DNA of 64,000 nucleotides. It comes from Luteimonas abyssi (GTDB lineage Bacteria > Pseudomonadota > Gammaproteobacteria > Xanthomonadales > Xanthomonadaceae). The translations under genes were made by a program, and so were the position numbers. The DNA is taken from positions 3,288,024 through 3,352,023 of the forward strand of contig NZ_KQ759763.1 of NCBI RefSeq assembly GCF_001482195.1. Reading direction: 5' to 3'. This document shows positions 56,282 to 63,180 of the stretch, in pieces; positions within the stretch are counted from its first letter, which is position 1; each line of letters starts with the position of its first letter. Below the pieces are notes generated by a model, which was not told where the DNA came from, searched no databases, and saw nothing but the letters and a program-made list of their open reading frames with translations.

Positions 56282-56710
56282 TCAGGACTGCTGACGGAAC
56301 AGCTGCTGGACGCCGTCGGACGTGCGGTTGGCGACGTTCGAGGTCAGCTGCGACTGGAACAGGAACTCATGGCACTTCATCGTCATCTCGAGCATCTGCC
56401 CGGGCGTGAGGTCCTGGGTGCCGCCGCTCATGGCCTGCGACAGTTCCTGGATGTTGCGCGCGCCGCTGTTGAGACCGTCGAAGGCGGAGATCATCATCCG
56501 CGTGCCTTCGGAGGGCTCGGCCTGTGCCGCGTTCTGCACGGCCTGAGGCCCGTTCGCGGCCTCGGGCGCGCCGGCGCCGCTGCTGCGTTGCATGGCCTGC
56601 GCGAAGTCGCGCACGTCGATGGCGCCCGCCTGCTGCGGCGCCATCGCGGCGCCGCCGCCGGCGGCGTTCTGCGTGGGGTCGAGCCCCGCGACCTGGATGG
56701 CTTCGATCAT
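56282..56710 (-). CDS. sctI: T3SS inner rod protein SctI
   Basis: A 142-residue protein with a low-complexity Ala/Gly/Gln first part. The conserved helical C-terminus LTPGQMLEMTMKCHEFLFQSQLTSNVANRTSDGVQQLFRQQS fits the YscI family (helix binding the needle base). AGGAG lies eight bases before ATG 56710. The order F-I-J-K-L agrees with Ysc-like systems. Confidence 0.82.
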   Translation of the reverse strand: MIEAIQVAGLDPTQNAAGGGAAMAPQQAGAIDVRDFAQAMQRSSGAGAPEAANGPQAVQNAAQAEPSEGTRMMISAFDGLNSGARNIQELSQAMSGGTQDLTPGQMLEMTMKCHEFLFQSQLTSNVANRTSDGVQQLFRQQS

Positions 56711-56803
56711 CTCAATGACTCCTGGGTCCGCTGGACCCGTGATCGTGCATGTGGACGACGGTGTCCGGCGGCCGCACCTGCGGCGCAAACCGGACCGTCA
56801 GGA

Positions 56804-57127
56804 TCAGTTGCGCTTGCCCAGCGTTTCCAGCGCCTGGCCCACGCTGTTCTGCGAGGTCGACGCGTTGTTGGCCATGAACGACATCTGGTGGGCCATGGTG
56901 GTCAGCTTGATCATGCTCGACGGCTCGTCGCTGCCGCCGCCGATCTGGTCGCTCATCGCCGTGATCTTGGCCGCCTGGCCGTCGAGCGTGGCGCCCCAGG
57001 CGCGCGACATCGCTTCGTACCAGCTGGCCGAGCCGCCACCGCCGCCGCCACGCGGGGCGCTGCTCTGCTGCATCGAGGCGACGCCGACGATGGCGTTGTT
57101 CAAGTGCGAATTGTCGATCGTGGTCAT
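56804..57127 (-). CDS. sctF: Putative T3SS needle subunit SctF, unusually long
   Basis: A 107-residue protein in the needle-gene position between sctD and sctI. Its C-terminal 40 residues (EPSSMIKLTTMAHQMSFMANNASTS...VGQALETLGKRN) can be aligned by eye with the YscF C-terminus, including an acidic residue followed by E/N-P. The first half has a Gly/Ser-rich tract (six Gly in a row near residue 30) not usual in needles of about 80 residues. AGGAG lies seven bases before ATG 57127. Box D is upstream. Another small secreted protein cannot be excluded. Confidence 0.6.
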   Translation of the reverse strand: MTTIDNSHLNNAIVGVASMQQSSAPRGGGGGGSASWYEAMSRAWGATLDGQAAKITAMSDQIGGGSDEPSSMIKLTTMAHQMSFMANNASTSQNSVGQALETLGKRN

Positions 57128-57216
57128 GTGGATGCTCCTGGTGGGGTCTGCATGGAAACCGCGAAAACCGCTTGAACTGCAGGACTGTACTGGACCGGAC
57201 ACGTCTGAATACGCGA

Positions 57217-57234
57217 CCTCGGGTACGCCCTAGG
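57217..57234 (-). promoter_or_regulatory. CCTAGGG box D
   Basis: On the minus strand, CCTAGGGCGTACCCGAGG, ending 89 bases before the sctF ATG. It differs from box A only in the four central bases. It also forms an imperfect dyad (CCTAGGG against CCCGAGG). Confidence 0.5.
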
Positions 57235-57246
57235 TGAAACTGTGGA

Positions 57247-58476
57247 TCACATGCGCCGTCCCGCGGCGCGCGCCTGCTGGGCCTCGCGCGCGGCCTGACG
57301 CGAGGCATTGGCCTGTTGCTGGGCCGAATCGGGGGAATCGGCGCCATCGTCCGCGGCGGCCGCCGCATCCGTCGGCGGCGGCCGCGGCGTCAACCGCTGC
57401 AGCGAGCCGTCGCCGCGCAGCACCTGGGCATGCTCGCCGATGCTCACCAGCTGGCCCAGCCCGGGCAATTCGGCGCCAACCTCGTAGCGGGTACCGTCGA
57501 TGGCGACCACGTGGGCGTTGTCGCCGCGCACCACGGCGACCACATGCAACGGGTCGAGCGCCGCGGCCGGCGTATCCGCGCCTGCCGCGGGACCGGCGAG
57601 ATTGATCGGCACGATGCGCCGGACGCCGGTCTCGCGGACCGCACGCGACCGCGCGAAGGCCTCGAACTCGGCTTCGTCGGGGAAATGGCCGGTCACCTCG
57701 ACATCGTCGTTGCCGAGGTAGCGCACCTGGTCGATGCGGAAATTGCCGCCGCGGAACATCTCCGAGACCGAGTAGGCCAGGTCGTCGCCGCTGCGCAGAT
57801 CGACGCGCGCCTGCAATCCGTCCTGCTGCAATCGCTGCCGCAGCGCATCGCGCGCGTCGCGGTCAGCCACGGTGCCGGTGAGGACGTACTGCTGGGCGGT
57901 ATCCTGCTGCACGCGCGGATTGGCGACGTTGTACTCCTGCGCGAGCTCGCGCAACCGGTCGCCGACGTCCGGCGCCTGCTCCTGCGCCGGCACCACGGCG
58001 ACGAAGATCGCCAGCAGTGCCAGCGACAGCACCGAGACCGCGGCGATCATCGGCAGACGCCGGGTGAATGCCTGCCCGGGCCGCGAGGCGGGCGCGTCGA
58101 AATCGGTGCCCTCGGGCGCCAGCGCCAGCCAGGCCGGATCGTCGACCGCACCGAATGCGAGCGCGGCATCGCCCAGACCGATCCGCTCCACCTGCGGCAG
58201 TTCGATCGGATCGCCGGGATGCAGCACGCGCCCTTCCAGCTTGACCGGCGCGTCCAGCGCGCGCAGCTGCACCACGCCGTCGACGACGCTGATCAATGCG
58301 TGATGGCTGGCCACGCCCTTGTCGGCAAGCACGATGTCGCAATCGTCGCCGCTGCCGATCAGGATCATCTCGCGATCCGCCAGCGTGCGACTGGCGCCGG
58401 CATGCAACCCGGCGACGATCCGCAGCACCTTGCCCTCGCCGTCCGGCGCCGGGGTGTCTTGCGTTGTGGTCGTCAT
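57247..58476 (-). CDS. sctD: T3SS outer MS-ring protein SctD
   Basis: A 409-residue single-pass inner-membrane protein. It has an N-terminal cytosolic FHA-like domain (about 18-105, with ILIGSGDDCDIVLADKGVASHHALI), a membrane helix LPMIAAVSVLSLALLAIFVAVVP (about 148-170), and periplasmic BON-type ring domains. The Gln/Ala-rich C-terminal tail is long. GGAGGG precedes ATG 58476. It binds SctK and SctJ. Confidence 0.9.
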   Translation of the reverse strand: MTTTTQDTPAPDGEGKVLRIVAGLHAGASRTLADREMILIGSGDDCDIVLADKGVASHHALISVVDGVVQLRALDAPVKLEGRVLHPGDPIELPQVERIGLGDAALAFGAVDDPAWLALAPEGTDFDAPASRPGQAFTRRLPMIAAVSVLSLALLAIFVAVVPAQEQAPDVGDRLRELAQEYNVANPRVQQDTAQQYVLTGTVADRDARDALRQRLQQDGLQARVDLRSGDDLAYSVSEMFRGGNFRIDQVRYLGNDDVEVTGHFPDEAEFEAFARSRAVRETGVRRIVPINLAGPAAGADTPAAALDPLHVVAVVRGDNAHVVAIDGTRYEVGAELPGLGQLVSIGEHAQVLRGDGSLQRLTPRPPPTDAAAAADDGADSPDSAQQQANASRQAAREAQQARAAGRRM

Positions 58477-58513
58477 GGGCGAAACCCTCCGTAAGAACGG
58501 CCCGACGCGTACG

Positions 58514-60565
58514 TCAGGCGTTGATCTGCCCCGCCTGCACGATGCGCAGGTCGGGCGCGAGCTCCTGGTAGGACAGCACCGGGAGCTCGAAGAAGTCGAT
58601 TTCCATCAGCTTGCGTAGATGACGGCGCACGTCGAGCGAACACAGCAGCACCGGCTTCACGCCCGGCGCCTGCCGGCCGAGATGCGCACGCACTTCCGCA
58701 CCCAGGCGCGCGGCCAGTTCGGGCGAAATCGCCAGCTGGCTGGCGCCGCCGGCCACGCGCACCGACTGCCGCAGCTTGTCCTCCAGTTCGGGATGGATGA
58801 TGAGCACGTGCAGCGTGCGCTCCACATCGGCATAGCGGTCGGCGATCTCGCGCTTGAGCGCCACCCGCACATATTCGGTCAGCAGCACCACGTCCTTTTC
58901 GCGACCGCCGACGTCGGTGATCGCCTCGAAGGCGTCGCGCAGGTTGCGGATCGGCACGCCTTCCTCGGCCAGCCGACGCAACACCTCGGCCACGCGCTGC
59001 GGCGCCACCACGCGCAGCATTTCCTTGACCAGGTCGGGATAGTCGCGCTGCATGCGGCCGAACAGGTTCGACGTCTCCTGGATGCCCAGGAAACCGCCCA
59101 GCCGGCGCTGCAGCGCCCCACGCGCGTGATCCGCCAGCACATCGAGCGGCTCGCGCGCCTGCTCGTCGGCCTCGCTGGTCCATTCGCCGGCCAGCGCCGG
59201 GAAGAAGCCGGGCAACCGGGCCGACGCGTCCGCACCCGGCGCGGCCGGCCGCAGACGGGCATCGGTGCGGACACGGCCCGACGCGAGGCGCGCACCGTAG
59301 GCGCTGAGGCGATACTCGCCTTCGTCCAGCGCATGGTTGACCCGCAGCTTCGGCGCCGGTACCGGCACACCGTATTCCTCGCGCTGGTGCTGGGTGATCT
59401 CGGCGATGCGGCTGCGCAGAGCTTCCTGCCCGAAGCGGTCCGCGAGCGATGTCGCGACCTCGAGCTGCAACGGCGGCGGTGGGGCGAGCTCTTCGCTTTC
59501 CTCGCGCACCTGGCTGGCCACGAGTTCCTCGTCCGACACCCGGAACAGCTTGCGCAGATGCTCGAAATCGTAGCGGTAGCGCCACGCGCTCATCGCCAGC
59601 AGGGACAGCCCCAGCACCAGGAACACCGGCCAGGGGAAGCCCGGGATCAGCGTCATCAGCATCGCCAGGCAGCCGGTGATCAGCAGCACGCGCGGCTGGC
59701 CGGAGACCTGACGGGTGATCGCGTCGCCGAGATGGCGGTCCTCGATCTCGCCGGTGGTGCGGGTGACCACCAGGCCGGCGGCGATCGTGCCGAGGATCGC
59801 CGGGATCTGAGAGACCAGGCCGTCGCCGATGGTCAGGATCGAGTACACGCGGGTGGCTTCGGCCAGCGGCATGCCGCGCTGCAGGACGCCGATGGCCAGG
59901 CCGCCCAGCAGGTTGATCAGGATGATGACGATGCCGGCGATGGCATCGCCCTTGACGAACTTCATCGCGCCGTCGAGCGAGCCGTGCAGCTGGCTCTCGG
60001 TCTCCAGCAGCCGGCGCTTGCGGCGCGCCTCGTCCTTGTCGATGAGACCGGCACGCAGGTCGGAATCGATCGACAGCTGCTTGCCCGGCATCGCGTCGAG
60101 GGTGAAGCGCGCGGCCACTTCCGCGACGCGTTCGGCGCCCTTGGCGATGACGATGAACTGCACGACCGTGATGATCAGGAACACCACCAGGCCGACCACG
60201 AGATTGCCGCCGGCCACCAGGGTGCCGAAGGTCTCGACGATGTGGCCGCCCTCGGCATTGAGCAGGATCGAGCGGGTGATCGCGATCGAGATCGCCAGCC
60301 GGAACAGCGTGGTCAGCAGCAGCACGCTGGGGAAGCTCGAGAACGCCACCGGCGTGGGGATATAGATGCCCAGCAGCAGCAAGCCGAAGCCGATCGAGAT
60401 GTTGACCGCGACCAGGCTGTCGAGCAGCCACAGCGGCAGCGGCAGGATCATCACCGTGATGATCGTGACCGCCGCGAACGCCAGGATGACGTCGCTGTAG
60501 CCGAACGTGCCGCGTTGCGCGGCGCCGGCCGGGGGCGCGAACAGGTTGGCGATCAGCGCACGCAC
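58514..60565 (-). CDS. sctV: T3SS export gate protein SctV
   Basis: A 683-residue inner-membrane export gate (LcrD/InvA/FlhA family). About seven to eight membrane segments fill residues 25-330. The conserved signature region FLLTTLFRLAISIAITRSILL and SIDSDLRAGLIDKDEARRKR are present, followed by the large cytosolic nonameric domain. Start is GTG 60565, with GGAGG seven bases upstream, a clear ribosome-binding site. sctD follows after 37 bases. Confidence 0.96.
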   Translation of the reverse strand: MRALIANLFAPPAGAAQRGTFGYSDVILAFAAVTIITVMILPLPLWLLDSLVAVNISIGFGLLLLGIYIPTPVAFSSFPSVLLLTTLFRLAISIAITRSILLNAEGGHIVETFGTLVAGGNLVVGLVVFLIITVVQFIVIAKGAERVAEVAARFTLDAMPGKQLSIDSDLRAGLIDKDEARRKRRLLETESQLHGSLDGAMKFVKGDAIAGIVIILINLLGGLAIGVLQRGMPLAEATRVYSILTIGDGLVSQIPAILGTIAAGLVVTRTTGEIEDRHLGDAITRQVSGQPRVLLITGCLAMLMTLIPGFPWPVFLVLGLSLLAMSAWRYRYDFEHLRKLFRVSDEELVASQVREESEELAPPPPLQLEVATSLADRFGQEALRSRIAEITQHQREEYGVPVPAPKLRVNHALDEGEYRLSAYGARLASGRVRTDARLRPAAPGADASARLPGFFPALAGEWTSEADEQAREPLDVLADHARGALQRRLGGFLGIQETSNLFGRMQRDYPDLVKEMLRVVAPQRVAEVLRRLAEEGVPIRNLRDAFEAITDVGGREKDVVLLTEYVRVALKREIADRYADVERTLHVLIIHPELEDKLRQSVRVAGGASQLAISPELAARLGAEVRAHLGRQAPGVKPVLLCSLDVRRHLRKLMEIDFFELPVLSYQELAPDLRIVQAGQINA

Positions 60566-60799
60566 GCGTACGCCTCCGGATGGCGCGACGACGCGGCGTG
60601 GCGCCTCGCGCGCCTTGAGCCACTTGCCTGATCCATCACCCCTGTCCGCTTACCGACTTCCGTTTTCTGCATGACCCCTGCCCTCATGCGTCACTTTGTG
60701 CCAACTTACGATAGATCGTCTAAATGACTCACGGGTTAAATCAAGGTTGCGCGCCCGACGAGCGGCACATAACCGGCCAATTAAGTGATGAGCATCACA
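60566..60799 (-). promoter_or_regulatory. Regulatory region upstream of sctV, relatively AT-rich
   Basis: A 234-base non-coding stretch between the FliO-like gene and sctV. It contains a CRP-like site (60784-60799) and the dyad ACGAT-N2-ATCGT (60708-60719) overlapping GTCTAA (60718-60723). No CCTAGGG box is present, so sctV-sctD appear to be controlled differently from the four boxed units. Confidence 0.5.
60784..60799. promoter_or_regulatory. CRP/Clp-like binding site
   Basis: AGTGATGAGCATCACA matches the CRP consensus TGTGA-N6-TCACA at nine of ten fixed positions, with perfect GTGATG/CATCAC arms. It lies about 220 bases upstream of the sctV start and directly after the FliO-like stop. Xanthomonads use the CRP homologue Clp, which recognises the same consensus. 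Confidence 0.5.
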
Positions 60800-61279
60800 C
60801 TACTGATCCCTGGGCGCTTGCGGTCGTCGCATCAGGTCAAGGAATGTCCGCCTGGTCGCGGGTGCGACGGTGGCGCTGTCCATCGCCTGGCCAGCCGGCG
60901 GCGCGACATCCTCGGCGTCCAGCTCGGCGATGAGATTGACGGTATGGCTGCTGACCCCCACCGCCAGCACGCGACCGGCGCGCGACCGCACCAGCACCAC
61001 GCGTTCGCGGGGTCCGACCGGCAGGATCTGCAGCACCGACAGCGGCGCGTCCTGACCGGTCAGGCCATAACGCCGGCGGATATGACGTAACGCCAACAAG
61101 AGGGCAACGATGATAAAAGCGAGCGGCAGCAGGATCGCGAGCAACTCGCCCCAGAACGTCGGGGCTGCGGTCGGCGGCGCATTCACCGCGGCGTGCGCCG
61201 AGGCGCTCGTGCAGGCGAACGCGATGAACGTCGCGGCTTCGGGCAGTCTGTATCCGGAGAGTCTGGGGAAATCGCGCAT
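60800..61279 (-). CDS. FliO-like protein in the T3SS cluster
   Basis: A 159-residue protein with a hydrophobic N-terminus (possible signal peptide ending SAHA), a membrane helix ELLAILLPLAFIIVALLLALRHI (about 48-70) and a C-terminal FliO-type domain: LSVLQILPVGPRERVVLVRSRAGRVLAVGVSSHTVNLIAEL. FliO is a flagellar assembly factor for FliP. Injectisomes usually lack it. Here it lies upstream of sctV and divergent from a two-component system. Start ATG 61279 has no clear ribosome-binding site. Confidence 0.75.
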   Translation of the reverse strand: MRDFPRLSGYRLPEAATFIAFACTSASAHAAVNAPPTAAPTFWGELLAILLPLAFIIVALLLALRHIRRRYGLTGQDAPLSVLQILPVGPRERVVLVRSRAGRVLAVGVSSHTVNLIAELDAEDVAPPAGQAMDSATVAPATRRTFLDLMRRPQAPRDQ

Positions 61280-61339
61280 CGGGAATGAGGTGGGTTCTGG
61301 GGTGGTTTCGGCGACGGAGCGAGAGGGGGCGGGAGTGAG

Positions 61340-61386
61340 CGTATCGACGTGGATGCAACGGAGTCGATCGGAATGTGAATCCGATA
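61340..61386. promoter_or_regulatory. Nested dyads between the FliO-like gene and the sensor kinase gene
   Basis: ATCGGA-N7-TCCGAT (61366-61384) is a perfect six-base inverted repeat. GTATCG (61340-61345) and CGATAC (61381-61386) form a wider one. The 195-base divergent region (61280-61474) holds no gene, so this is a likely operator for both directions. Confidence 0.4.
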
Positions 61387-61477
61387 CGGGTGAAGACAGG
61401 GGGAACGTCGTGAGCGCAGGCAGGGTACTCCAGGCCGGTGTCGCCGCCGTGCCGCGCAACGGAGCGCGCGCGGGGTG

Positions 61478-62575
61478 ATGGCGCCGCGCGCCGCCACGCA
61501 GCATCCAGCGCACCGGAACGCAACCGGTCATCCGGATGCGCGCGCGCTTGCCGAGGTGCTCGACGCCGTGCCGTTCGCCTGCGCGGCCTATGCGCGCGAC
61601 GATCACCGCCTGCTGGTCGCCAACACCGCCTTCGCCGACGAATTCGGTGCGCTGCCCGCACATGCGAACGCCCGCGAGCTGCTCGACGCGCTGCAGGGCA
61701 GCGATGTCGATGTCGACCCCGGCAACGAGGTGCGCGCGCCGCACAATGGCCGCTGGTACGCCCTGCACTGGCGTGACGCCGAGACCGACCCGCCCGCGCG
61801 GGTACTGACCGCGGTCGACATCTCCGAGCGCATCGAGATCCTCGATTCGCACAAGAGCCGGCAGGACAAACTGCTGTTCACCTCGCGGCTGATGTCGGTC
61901 GGCGAGATGACCGCCACCCTGGCGCACGAACTCAACCAGCCGCTGGCCGCGATCGTGAACTACCTCAACGGCAGCCTGCGATTGGTCGATCAGGCCGGCG
62001 GACCGGTGCAGGTGGAACGCGCGCTGCTGGCCGCGCGCACGCAGGCCGAGCACGCCAGCGCGGTGATCGGCCGGGTGCGCGAATTCGTCCGTGCCCGCGA
62101 GCCGCGGCGCGACGCGCAGGACATCGCCGCGATCACCGAGACCGTGGTCGAACTGCTGCGCCTGGAGGCCGAGCGGCAGCAGCTGCGCATCGACATCGCG
62201 CTCAATCCCGGGTTGCCCGCCGCCTACGCCGACCGGGTGATGGTCGAGCAGGTGCTGCTGAATCTGGTCAAGAACGCGATCGAGGCGATGCGCGAGGTTC
62301 CGGCCGCACAACGGGCGCTGCGCGTCGAGGGTCGGGTGAACCTGGACGGCGAGATCGAGATCCGCGTGCTCGATCGCGGCACCGGGCTGTCGGCGGCGGA
62401 AAGCGAGCAGCTGTTCTCGCCGTTCTTCACCACCAAGACCGACGGCCTGGGCATCGGCCTGGCGATCTGCCGGTCGATCATCGAGTACCACGAGGGCCGG
62501 CTGTTCTTCGAGCCGCGCGCCGATGGCGGCAGCGCGTTCTGTTTCACCCTGCCGCGTGCGGACGGGAGACCGTGA
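61478..62575 (+). CDS. FixL-like sensor histidine kinase
   Basis: A 365-residue soluble kinase. A PAS-like domain (about 15-115, VPFACAAYARDDHRLLVANTAFADEFG) precedes HisKA with TLAHELNQPLAAIVNYLN and the ATPase motifs LLNLVKNAIEAM, LDRGTGLSAAESEQLFSPFFTTK and DGLGIGLAICRSII. No membrane segment, so it senses a cytosolic signal. There are no haem-PAS residues I can identify. GTG 61475 immediately precedes and is an alternative start. The response regulator gene follows directly. Confidence 0.9.
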   Translation: MAPRAATQHPAHRNATGHPDARALAEVLDAVPFACAAYARDDHRLLVANTAFADEFGALPAHANARELLDALQGSDVDVDPGNEVRAPHNGRWYALHWRDAETDPPARVLTAVDISERIEILDSHKSRQDKLLFTSRLMSVGEMTATLAHELNQPLAAIVNYLNGSLRLVDQAGGPVQVERALLAARTQAEHASAVIGRVREFVRAREPRRDAQDIAAITETVVELLRLEAERQQLRIDIALNPGLPAAYADRVMVEQVLLNLVKNAIEAMREVPAAQRALRVEGRVNLDGEIEIRVLDRGTGLSAAESEQLFSPFFTTKTDGLGIGLAICRSIIEYHEGRLFFEPRADGGSAFCFTLPRADGRP

Positions 62576-62577
62576 TC

Positions 62578-63180
62578 ATGGGCCAGACCCGCGTATTCCT
62601 CGTCGACGACAACGACCCCTTCCGCGATTCCACCGCCTGGTTGCTGGAGACGGCGGACTTCGACGTCCGCCCCTATCCATCCGCCGCCGCGTTTCTGGCC
62701 GACCTGCCCGGACTGCGCCGCGGTGACGGCGACGAATGCCTGGTTTCGGACATCCGCATGCCGCAGATGAGCGGGCTGCAGCTGCAGGAAGCACTGCGCA
62801 AGCAGGGCTGCACGCTGCCGCTGGTGTTCGTGACCGCGCATGGCGACGTTCCGCTGGCGGTGGAGGCGATGCGCAAGGGCGCGTCGAATTTCCTCGAGAA
62901 ACCCTTCAGCGACGACGCCCTGATCGATGCGATCCGCACCGCCGTGGCCGGCGCGCGCAGCCGCGCGACCGGCGCCGTCGACAGCGACGCGCTGGCCCGG
63001 CTCAGCCCGCGCGAGCGCCAGGTGCTCGACCTGGTCGTCGCCAGCAAGCCGAACAAGATCATCGCCGACATCCTCGGCATCAGCATCAAGACCGTCGAAC
63101 TGCACAGGGCCAACATGATGGGCAAGCTCGGGGTCCGCTCGCTTCCCGAACTGATGAAGGTGGCGCTCGGACATGGCTGA
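62578..63180 (+). CDS. FixJ-like response regulator
   Basis: A 200-residue regulator with a receiver domain (VFLVDDNDPFRDS, phosphoacceptor in CLVSDIRMPQMSG, lysine in NFLEKPFSD) and a LuxR-type helix-turn-helix (LARLSPRERQVLDLVVASKPNKIIADILGISIKTVELHRANMMGKLG). Start ATG 62578 is favoured because GGGAG lies nine bases upstream. GTG 62572 would be too close to it. Its stop overlaps the sctQ start by eight bases, tying this regulator to T3SS expression. Confidence 0.9.
   Translation: MGQTRVFLVDDNDPFRDSTAWLLETADFDVRPYPSAAAFLADLPGLRRGDGDECLVSDIRMPQMSGLQLQEALRKQGCTLPLVFVTAHGDVPLAVEAMRKGASNFLEKPFSDDALIDAIRTAVAGARSRATGAVDSDALARLSPRERQVLDLVVASKPNKIIADILGISIKTVELHRANMMGKLGVRSLPELMKVALGHG

Noticed and set aside
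58514..60565. Reading the SctV gene as flagellar FlhA because of the nearby FliO-like gene.
   Set aside because: It is embedded with sctD, sctF, sctI, sctJ and sctK, which are injectisome-specific, and no flagellar rod, hook or ring gene is present.
60690..60715. TGGCAC upstream of sctV (minus strand) as a sigma-54 promoter.
   Set aside because: The -12 TTGC element is not at the required spacing.
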